Of a stretch of 64,000 nucleotides of DNA, positions 50,171-62,100 are shown in pieces; positions within the stretch are counted from its first letter, which is position 1; each line of letters begins with the position of its first letter. The DNA is taken from the NCBI GenBank assembly GCA_034670405.1, contig JAXDDX010000115.1, positions 939,501 to 1,003,500 of the forward strand. Reading direction: 5' to 3'. The notes beneath the pieces are model-generated. The model saw only the letters and a program-made list of their open reading frames with translations, was not told where the DNA came from and did no database searches. The stretch comes from Hoplostethus atlanticus. Taxonomy: Eukaryota > Chordata > Actinopteri > Trachichthyiformes > Trachichthyidae. A program made the position numbers and the translations under genes.

Positions 50171-53100
50171 AGAGAGGCAGCTGGCAGATGATGATTCCAC
50201 ATGAGCTCTTCAGAGGTTATTTGGTGGAAGGAATATCAGAGGGCAGAGAGGGTAGTGTGTGTGTGTGTGTGTGCATATTAAAAAGAGAGAGCAAGAGATG
50301 AAGAAGGGTATTAGAGCAATAATACTTGAGAGGGCATTCTTTTCTTTCTTTTTTCTTTGATTATAGATATGAGATGTAGCTTTCAGGGTATTATGCTTTG
50401 GTGACAGTTGTATAAAAGCCATGTGTGCTGACTGAAAGGTTTTCCTTAAAGTAGCGTACACACAATTATTAAAAGAAGAAGTAAACAAGAAAGATGGCTA
50501 ACTAGCTCCCTGGTCACCACAAGAGTTGGCACAGCAGCCAAAAAAAGAAAGGCTAGACATGATTTATGTGAATTTTGCTCTAATTTCTTCTCGAACAAAG
50601 GGTGCCTCTATAGCTTCAAGCAAAGTTCCCATCTTAAATCAACATGTTGTTTACTTGGTCTAAAGCCTTCACTGCACTTGAGTCAGCCAAACATTCCCAC
50701 TTCAAATCCCAAGCTTTGTGGGAAAAGATGTATTTCTTATGTTTAGACAGTATGCATCAGTCACTTTCAATTTCTGTTGTTAATACTGCACGGCACTGTT
50801 TTATCAATGTAATCAATACAGATATTAATGCATTTAAACTGTTGATAGGTGATTTTTGTGCTGATATTAAATATTGTTACATTTCACCATTTTCATGTGA
50901 CAAAACTCCCCAAAATTACAGAAGTATACAGCGTTTCCCCCAGAATATGATTCTTGTGTGGGTAGAAACGCCTCTGAAACACTATACCAACCATGGGACA
51001 CAAAACCAATCAAAATGTCATATTAGAGTCAATTCAGGTCAAGAGCTTCCCATTGACAACCAGTGTAGCACTGTTTGTATATCAGGCTGGGGAAAAAGGT
51101 TATCAAAAATATTTTGATGTTAATTTAACCCAGTGTTAAAGAAGTTTGGAGTATTGGACTATGTTACTAGATATCATGTGGGAGGAATATTCCCCATAAG
51201 TGCTGTGATGCAAACTACTGTATGCTAATGAAAATATGTAAATGAATATGACACGTTTCTAAATATGAAGTCAAAAGAAAAACAGTGAATGTCGTAAAAA
51301 GTGGCATTGAAGCAAGTGAACTTAGATGTATAAATCATCAAAACAAACACTCAGCATTAGCGCTGAGCATCAGTATGGCCCCAGATGATACATGGATCTC
51401 TAGTGATAGAGTTACAGCACTGATAAAAATGTTCCAGTTCACTGTGAGAAAATCCTTCAGCCTTCAAGAAGAAAGCTAGCTGACAAGACTTTCTGCTTAT
51501 TCCATAAATAAATAATTAATACATAATAAATTAATTTACGCATACTGAACTCAAATTCACGTAACCATCTTTAGTCCCTATTACTTATTAGAGGGGAGTG
51601 GTATTTTTGATGCCATTTTTCCAGAAAGACTAGAGTTGTTTATTTACTTGCTGCACATGATTGACTAACTAACAGCAATTATTCACAATCTGCTGATCAT
51701 ATATAATACAATCTTAAACTTGAGCCGTAGTACCTTGAAATCACTGAAGTGCTATTTCACTGTTTCAATAGCTTTGGACCCATTGTCCAAATCCTATTGT
51801 TGATACATACAAAGGATATCAAAAGTTTATATACCTTTTCAAATGTTCTAATTAGGGTTAGCCAATAAAACTAAAAGCTGTCTCCACATAGATAGTAGTG
51901 TTCAACTTTGGTACAACTAAAAGGCCCATGCCAGAGGGTCTGAGGGAATTGCAGGGCACATACCTTAAGAGCATGCCAGACATGGATTGAGGTGTTAGCC
52001 CATTGAGTGATTTAAAATCCAATAAAAGGATTTTAAAATCAATCATAAAACTAACAGGCAACCAGTGTAGGGACTAAAACAGGCGTTATACGTCCTCTCC
52101 GTCTGGTCGTTGTAAGCACACGAGCAGCAGCATTTTGGACCAGCTGCCGTTTTCAGACAGGAGAGAATTACAGTAGTCAAGACTACTGGTGATAAAAAGC
52201 ATGTGTAAGTCTTTCTGTATCGTCTTTGCAGAGAAACAGCTGAACTTAAGCAATGTTCCTTAAGTGATAAAAAGTTGATATGGGCTGTTACTAGCATGAC
52301 CAGAACAATTTGTAAGACAATGACAATGCTGTCCTGATACCTGGTGTGTAAAATAAAGGTTTTATAGTACCTAAATTGTTTTGGTATGGTGTTCAATGAC
52401 ATAAAAACCATTAAGATAACATTGGATACCATTAGGTCTATTTGGCTTTGGAACACGTTAGGAACGTTAGGAGATACTTGGACAAGTTTAAATTTGATAT
52501 GAAAAAAACATACACTGTGTTGAAGATGTCATTTTCTATGAAATAGTCCCATTTGTAAAATTCCCAGAGTGGACACCCTGCAGCACTGATGAAAGAACAC
52601 AGGGAAATTCAAACTTCAAGGAGAACGCTAGATAACAGGAAAGACTTACTGCTTATTAAGAACTTCATAAAGGCGCTTTCTCAACTCTCCTTCATATACT
52701 ATCTGCATTCATTAATGTGCACATTCAGTTACTGACAGAAGATGCTCTAAAGCCAATTTGTACAACTTCAGCAGCCAAAAAACTCTATGGCATTCTTGCC
52801 TGCTGTATCTTTATTGAATGGTATGAATTTTTTAATACTTTCATTTTTTTACTTGCTCCACCATTTGGGATTCTATAGCACCTTATACGTTAAAAAACAG
52901 CTAGCTAACAATCATCTCTGCCCTGGTAAACTAAGAATATTTGTCTGTTCCTAACTGAGCACGATTAATTATAGATATCAAAGGCATCAGAGTCAGACAG
53001 GCAATGGGAACAGAGGAGTTCAGATCAATCAGTTTGCCTCTTTACTTTAGAGTGAAAACCGCACTCCGTAGGGAGGTACACTCAGGAACACTCAAAAAAA

Positions 53101-56100
53101 GGATGAGTATGAACAGTCTTTTGTGTAATAGATGTGACCAACAGGGGCTCTCTGAGAGATTAGTTTATTTTTCTAACTGATGCAACACACAAGACAAATT
53201 CAAATAAAATGCTTACCGATCTTGAAAACACAGTGTATCACACACATACTGACAGATTTCACCGATTTTTGCCCCTGAAGTCATTAAAATACTCACAATA
53301 GGGCCAGGGGTCACACACACTAAATGATATGATTAATCTTCCTGTACAGACTCTTGACGCGTCAGGACCTCTAGTCTCGCCGGAACTTGAGAAAACCAAC
53401 AGGATTTGATCACAAGGGTTAAGATTTAGTCTGTAATGCACTCACACTACCAGATAATCCTTGCTGATACTCTGTCCCGACGGACACTTAGATCAGCGAG
53501 TAGGCCCGATTCTCCAAAGGTGGGAAATCTGGCTGAAATCAGACAGATTCCCTTCTAGTGTGTTTCTGCCATTAGCTGGAATCAAAAGCTCTATATTGAC
53601 ATTCTTTTGAAGTCTAGAAGTGGAACTTCCCATCTTTGAGTTTTCCCACCCTTGGTTAGAATGAATTCTACAGATACATTATCTGCTGGTCTCACAAAAA
53701 TAAAAGGTCCCCAAAGGTTCCAACAGTAGGTTGATGCTATGGTATCTTTTTATTGTCCAGGAAAACTTTTTGGCAAGGAGCCTCAGAGAGGGTTCTTGAA
53801 GCTGAAAAGGGGTTTCTGAAAAGGTCTGACAAAAGGTGAGCAAACCTTTGTTCATTTTCTGTTTGATTTCAGGTGTTCAATAAAATGCTGGGCATGCTGT
53901 TTGATTAATCACACCAGATCGAAAAGCTGCAGTTAGCAAAGCTGCAGTCTTACTAATTCCACCAGTATAGTTGCTCTAGTATGTATAAAACAACTTGTAT
54001 AAAACAAGATGTCCTGTCTGGCTACAATGCCAAATGCATCTGTGGCAGACTGGGGGGTGTGGTTGGGCCGTTGGCTGGATGCGGGCGGGGGCGGCGGATC
54101 AGGATTGAGTGGGCTAATGTGTGGGGTTTTGTCTATGTGTTCACAGTGAGCAGGAACGTGAGGAACTGAGGAAAACATACAGGACTGAGGAGAGCCGCAG
54201 TGAGCGGACCAGGGCAGGGAAGCCCTATTTGACTGTGTGTATGCGTGCGATTTATGTTAAGGGCCGTAATAAACTCGGCGTGCCACCCAACTCCAAACCC
54301 TCTGTCTCTGCCTGATCTCTGTCTGTCGTGACCCGGTGGTAGCAAGCTGGCTACAGCATCAAAGTGTAAATCAGGCCTAGGCCTGGCCCTCGGCTGAAAC
54401 CCATCTAAACAAAACACTTCTAGGTTCTGAAGTGTCTAGGCTTCTCCGATATGATAGATATCATTTTACTGAATGATATGAAAATTCATAGAGATATTCA
54501 TCTTTTTACAGTGTTGAAACGTTATTTTTATTTTTCATTTTGAGTCAGTCCACAGACTCAACTCTCTGCTGGATCCAGCCTACACCTCACCCCCACCCTG
54601 CCACATGCACATTTTGTGCTTGCTCTTTTTGAGCTTGATTTAGTTATTTGATACTATTTGTTCAATAGCACTTGTTATTTTGAAAAACAAAGTCTGATTT
54701 GAGTGAATAAAGCATGTTTTACTTCAATGTGTGACTTTGTATGTGGTTATGACCTTAAATAGAATAATTTAAGCTATATATATATATCATTCTACCTAAA
54801 AACATATCGTCATATCATTTGAAAGTCATATCACCCAGCCCTATTGCATATAGAAAACATAGTTAATCATAGTTAATCTAATCTGTGAGAGGTTTATATT
54901 TAGAGCCATACACTGTGTTCTACCCAGACCCTCTCAAACAGGGTTCTCCTTTGCCCCAATATAGGTTCTCCTATGAAGCTCTACTACGAAGAACTGTTGC
55001 CTCCTAGGCAGGGTTGTACAGTGCAAGTGTTTTGTCTGCATATGCTCCTCAATATAAGACCGTATGACTTTCAAGAGCACACATGCTGATATTAAGCACT
55101 GATATTCATGGTGGGTAGCTGGTAAACGACACCCGTCTCTCACTGGCATGACAGTTAAAGTGAGGGTGCAAATGGACACTCAGATTTTTGATATCTAATT
55201 TGTCTCCATTCTAAAAAAATGTTTTAGCACTTTTAATTCTGCACCCCAGATAAGATATGTAAGTTTACTTTGAACAATCTATTAATATTGCCTTACCTTT
55301 AGGAAAATGTACATTTGCTAGATTGCTGGCTTTGCTATGTTATATTCAAAAGGGACAGCATTCAAAATGCGAGAGAGTTATATTGTACCTCAACTACAGA
55401 CTTAATTGAGGTTGGCTATAGACTCACAATTACATTTCTGCATTTTGTTGCAATCTAACACCACTATATTTGGCCTAGAAAAAAATAGGCTATGCACTGA
55501 TCTAATATACTACACAATACTTCAGTGCTTCTTAAAGGGATTTAGGCATTTAGATGTTTAAGCTAAGGACTGATCCTCCATGGCAAAGAGCTCAAACTGG
55601 AACCCTGCTGGAATATACTGAAGATACATGCAAAGCGAAGAATTGTAGAACCCCCCTTTTATCCAAAGGTTATTTTCATGATTATTCTATAACCCAGGGA
55701 TAAGTAGTGAAAAATAACAGGAAGCAGTTGATACGATAGGTCAGAATTACATCAAAAGTACATAGAATACGGCTTACTGCGCTGATCCGCAGAGCGCCAC
55801 AGAGTTACTTACCTATGTTTGGAGTGTCAAGAATAAAGCCCACTCACCTTTGTACTGAGCAGGAGAGAAGAAGCGCTCTGTGGCAGAGTTGGATAGATGC
55901 GCCACCACCTTCTCCAGAAGGTCAGCCAGCACTGAGGGGAAAAACAAAAACACGCAGAGGTTGTACAGGTGAGGCTATAGCACTTTATGTTGTGTACACT
56001 TCTCGTTACAGCCAGATACATATGTTACTACTCCCTTGAGCCTCTTTTTTTCTCATTCCTGCCTTGTAGTCCAACTGAGATTCAAGCTCTTGCTATTATG

Positions 56101-59100
56101 TAATGTCAGCTGTCACTACGGCTCACCTTGCAAGTTAGCTGCTAGCTAGAGTTAATTTGCAAAATGTTAAAGCACAACATCCGATCTTCATCCAGCCCTG
56201 ATTCCCAGTGACCACTTGACCATCCAATGCGTCCTTGGTTGGCTAGTAGATTTCCAGGATCTTTATCCATCCTTAATCCTCTGTGTTCTTTTGTTTTGGA
56301 ATCATATAAAGTTGTTTACAGGGCATTTGCTGAGATGCATGCCATGTACCCGTGATGCCCTGGGTTCAAATCCAGCCTGGGACCTTTGTTGCATGTCAAC
56401 TACCCCGTTCTCCCAATCTTCCCTCTCTCTAAAGGCAAGAATTTACAAAAAAACACTTTCTTTCAAGTTTCAAGTTATTCACAGTAACAGTACATATTTG
56501 AGATGATGTTTATCAGCTTTGATTTTCGAAGTAGTGGCCCTTAAAGGCCACAATTGCTTCCTTTAGATGGTAATATTTCATAGCTGAAATCTTGGGTAGC
56601 TGTTATTTGAATGTTTGCTATTTTTAGCAATTGTTAAACAGACTGGTAATATCTTTTATGTACTGTATTTTTAATTCATGTGTAATTGGCAGTCACTGGC
56701 CATTGACAGCTACTTCCTACTCAGCATTTGCCCTTGGCCTGGCTCCAGTCACAAAATCTTAGCTAACTAGTGCCACATGAACACAAACTTATCTGATCCT
56801 CCACTTGAAAGGGACCTTTCTCAAGTGGAAAACCAGGCGCATTTCATCATTCAACTCATCAGAAGAAGGAGCTACATCACATAAATATCAATCGTGTTAC
56901 ACAGGCATATGGCTTGCACTGGACATCAAACCTTGTTTTTTTACTGTGCAATATAACAAGTGAATTGCAGGAAACTCAGAAGCTTGTGAAAGACATCCAG
57001 ATTTCAGTGCTAATATACATAAAGTCCATGTGCTTTATGTTACGATTAAAAATTCCATTCTGTGAATCTGAACACGCTATGAATTTCACTGACGCACTGC
57101 AGAAGGAGGCTGATTGAACAATCAATAAGCCGTGAGAGTAGCAAGCTAGTGAACATAGAATCAGTTCTGATCATAAGTGTCTTGCTGAAGAGAGTTTATT
57201 GAGCCATTAGTGGCTTGAAGCAGAATAAAACCCTGTTGACGACACAAGTGATAATCATGGCTTCTTCATATGAAGAGCTAGACACGGGTAAATGTTCAAT
57301 GAGTTGCAGAGGAAATAGGTTAATTTAGCCATTTTTGCCATTTTCTTCCAACGGGTGTTTCTTAAAAAATGAAATGGCAGGCTTTGCAAGGTTAATGAAG
57401 TGACAAATGAATAGCAACTCTAAAGCAGAGGCAAGCTGTTACACCCAATAAATCCTGATCATGTCTTCTCCAATGAAAAGCCTTTAATGAGTGCCATAGA
57501 GTGGAGAGTGGAGGCTTTTAGAGGGGGAGTTCAGCAGCTAACTGATGAAAGGAAGCAATCATTGTGCAGTATATATGCATTAATGACAAGCTTGTCTGGC
57601 TTCATTCATTTGGATGTTATTTTAATTTCTTGAATCCTAGCTATTTTCCCCTAAGCAGGGAAAATCGTCAATAGCTGCTATACACGTACTGTATCAGTGA
57701 TTCGTGTTCTTTTACTCTTGAAGGTTAACTGACAGATCTATTGTTGTTATCCCGGTGAGTAGGTAACTCAATACGAATCTATGTATACTACTTTCATCCA
57801 CTGGCACAATGATGCTGTGCTACTTCCAGGGATGGTTCTCAAGCGACCACACCGGCACTTTAGCTCACTTAGTAGGGCAGCGGGCTTTCACGTTGGGGTC
57901 GGCAAATCATTCAAGCAGACTCTCTTACTCATGACTTTTTAGAAATAACAATTCTGAAACTGATTTGGTTGTGTTGTTTCTATTCCAACAACATTTCCTT
58001 TGTACATAAGGTTATTAGATTGCTGTGGATGCAGACTTCTGTAACGCTGTGCGGTCTATTGGAGTCTGTGCTTGTCTGAAGGGGATTCAAAGTCTGGCCT
58101 TTCTACTGTGTGCAAGTGCAACCTGTTTGAAGTTTACCAATGCTCTTTTGCCTTGGCCCAATATTATTAGAAACGACCAACAGCTAGTGTACTCTGTCAG
58201 TCGGTCCCAAAAAAAACAACAACACTGCACATAGAGCTGCAGGATACAGAGATACAATTACTGTACGTTTAGGTATTGCATCTCTGTATCTGCTCACAGC
58301 TTCTTACTTACTTTACTTACTTTTTACTAAGACATCTGTCTTTCAGTTTAATGGCCTGCCACCATCTCCATCTATCTGCTTAGCTAAATAATTAGGATGA
58401 CCTTCCAGTTCCTGTTTTATAGATAATTCTCTCTTCCACTCTCTTCTCTCATCCTTCCCCATTTCTTCAAATCAATACAGAGAAAGAGCAGAGAAAGTGA
58501 TACCTGCATGATACAGCTTCTTCCCAGTCGCAATAACTGAATTTTAAAACATTTTTTGAAGCTTCATTTTTATTTCCATGAACTGTATTGTGAGTGTGAG
58601 AATCACCGGAAGCCACGTCACGTTTTCTTTTGGAATAAAATCCGTGTGGCTCTCCAGTGAGTGTCTTTAAAGGGGAATTCCGGTATTTTTAAACCTGGGC
58701 TCTATTTGTACAAATTCGTCATTTATACCGCAAAATAGGTACAACATTTTTGGAATTGCTCCGGTAGATCACCTCAGTCTGCTGTTGCGAAACGGGCTGC
58801 TATGGCTGCAACGATCGAAGTATGTTCACTAAAAGTGCTTGTTTTTGCCACTGACAGGCTCAGATTGTTATTAGTGTGTCTGACAACATTACGGAAAGGA
58901 TCGCTACAGATAGACCTTTTTTTAACCAGAAACCTTTGTTTAACCTCTTCATGCAATAACTCACCTCATCTTTCAGATTTCAGAGCGAGACTTCTCCTTG
59001 AGTGAGACTTCTGTTTCTGGTTAAAAAAGGTCTATCTCTGTAGCAATCCTTTCCGTAATGTTGTCAAACACTTGTCAGACACACGAATAACAATCTGACC

Positions 59101-62100
59101 CTGGCAGTGGCAAAAACAAGCACTTTTAGTGGACGTACTTTGATCGGCGCACTTACCCCAACAGATTACATTGCAGCCATAGCAGCCTGTTTCACAACTG
59201 CCGGACTACCGGAGCAATTCCAAAACCTTTTGTACCTATTTTGTGGTATAAATGACAAATTTGTACAAATAGAGCCCAGGTTTAAAAATACCAGAATTCC
59301 CCTTTAATTTAGCATGCTAGCCAGTTGCTATGTATATGTGGTTGTAGCAACATGGATGAGTATTTCTGTTCTATTGCTTTTGAGTTTTTGTAACTAAAGA
59401 CTATTATTTTAGTGTTATTGTTGTTCATTATGTTTGATAAACTGCGGATTCACTCCTAGAGTAGAACCTATTGGCCTAAATGTTAACCCATCTATATTAC
59501 CATTATAGTAGTATAACAAATCCTGGTTACATTGTTATTACATAGCCATCAAACCAGCCAATAACCTACCAGTTCCAGTGAGGATGTTTGGCTTGGTGGT
59601 CATAGCTTTGCAGTACTGTCTCCGGCAGATCTCCATCCAGCTCTCATCCTTCTCTGTGTCTTTGGATGATGCCAAAAATGCATTGATCTCAGAATCTATA
59701 CAGGAAAAAAAACAAACACACAAATTCGACTCACAAAAATCACAAAAAAAACAACATGATTACACACAGGCTTTTTCAGTCAACGTTCTTCTTACCCTGT
59801 TTGCTGTGGTTGGTCTTTAGGGTGTCCGAGATGTAGCACTGAGGTACAGGGTAGCATGAGAACATGGGCCACGGGTAAGGATTTGCTCCCTGGAAAGGAC
59901 AGATGAAGAATTTCAATCTAGTTTATAGGAAAATGAAAAGACAACAAGCCATGATCACTCAATTGGTATGTGATGCAGACATGTACATAACAATTGTTTG
60001 TGAAAAGTTTCAATGCAATGAGCAAAAAGATTCTCTCTCCATGGTATGAAATGAATAAAGTGCAGTGTTTCCCTTAGCTCATAAGGGAACGTTCAATGCA
60101 CGCGAGAAAATTAATTTTCCACTTGATGTATGATTACGTGATTTGTTGAATATATGGACTCCGGACTAGCAGCTGGGGTAATATCACTTCACGGACGGTA
60201 CCATCCAAAGTTCCATATTGGAGGAAAAAAAAAAAGTTAAAAAGTTAATAATTACCATTAATCTATTTTGTGGTAAGACTGTGCCCTTGTCCGTCTAGCA
60301 GCTGGTGTCTGCCTCACACAAGCGGGTGAGGGGAAAAAAGGCACCTGCGCGCGGTAACATGACATGATAAGAGATCGAGATCGATTTAGATCAATTTCTA
60401 TACATTAACTTTTTATTTTTTGGGATGAGCCCATGTATGAGAGGTTTTTATCTTTGAATTAAAAGAAATGTAACAGGTTCTTTCTTTTAAATGACTTCTA
60501 CTAGGAGCCGCATCACAAACACCTGACTGAAAAATCACGGCTGATCCGTGCATTTATTAAAGCTATCATACCCTAAAGAACCGTAACTCTGGAGCCATAA
60601 CTTGGCATTTGACTTTGCCAAAATAATACCCTCTAAATGTTAATGGGGTTTAGACAGCAAGCTCCTTTATCTAACTGTCTGCGCCACCCATTCATGATAA
60701 TTCCTGCTGGTATTTGAGTCTGCCAATCACACGTTGATGTGAAAAGGCTGCATAAAGCCCTATATGTGGTGAGTGATTGATGATGGTCTGTGCTCCCTAT
60801 ACAGCTTTGGGACTCAGTAAGTACGGATTAATTTGCTCGATAGCACAAGTTTCCTACACATTTTCCATTTTAAAATTTCAAAACCTTAATTTTTAGACAA
60901 TACAAAATTCTCATTGTTTTATATGTCTGACTACATAGACTGATCACCAATCCTTAATAATATACACAGTCTTTGTCAAGGGTAAGCAATGTGCAGTGTC
61001 ATGGTGAGTTTCCAGACTTTTCGCCAAAATTCCTATGTATTTTTTAAATGTTTTTTTTCATATTTTCGAGTATGAGAGTATGACACTTGTTCAAAATATC
61101 TTTGAACAAATGGGTCCTTTGGTGTGTATTTGACAAGTTTTATAAAAAAAAACACCCATATGTCCGTGGAGCTGTCCTGGATGTGGAAGGCATTAAACAG
61201 TAAAACTAGTGACAAATGAAAGAATTGTAAATTGACGTGAACAAATGGGAACACGGAGCTATACTTGATGAACAAGTAAAAAGGCTTCCTCATAGTGCAG
61301 TCAATGCTATTGCAACCAAAACCATTGTTTGGAATGATTCTAACACAATAACTTATTTACTTATTTGGTGGATACATTTTTCAACTATGGACAATTCTCA
61401 TCATTTATTAACAGCCTTCTGCTCACAGTATTTTCTACTAGTAATAGGAGAGGCAAGGAATAAAGGAGACACATTCTGGGCCTAAATGTCTCTGGAGAAA
61501 AATAAGCTATTGAGCGAAACTGATACAACCATTTTTCTGTAAAACTGCCCAGGATGTTACTGAAACACTCATTAAGGACTTCTGCATTGCATTGCCTCTA
61601 AACACCAGTGCCTACAGTTTCCTATGTAGTTCAGTGTAAATAGCATCATCACATGATAAACTTGAAATAAGCCATAACATTCATAGGTGGCTGGATGGAT
61701 CTGTATATGGGTTGAAGCATGCAAGTCAAGAATGAATTGAGTTTGTGTTGATGTAGCATATTTTCGTAATGAAGTGGATTAAAAAATAATGAAAAGAGAT
61801 ATTAAAAAAGAAATAGTCCAGTCATTCACTGCCTCAATTATTAATTCAGCCATTCATTACTTCAGTAGCTGGGTTTCCATCCAAGTATTATTCTGTGAAA
61901 TATGATGAATTAGGAATCGAAAATGAGAAAAGCTGGATGGAAACGGCAAATTCACCCAAAAGGTTTTTGCACTTGCTTAAGGGGGAAAAGCTTTTTGTTA
62001 ATATGGAATAAATAGCGATGGAAATGCTCGTCGAATCAATGGTGAGGTAAGCTTGGTTCACAGCCTCATTGCACAACAGTTGCTGGGGTTCCCATTTATA

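Noticed and set aside
50644-51117. 157-codon plus-strand frame
   Set aside because: AT-rich, no family resemblance, antisense to a tbc1d32 intron, with no splice or polyadenylation context. It is probably a chance frame.
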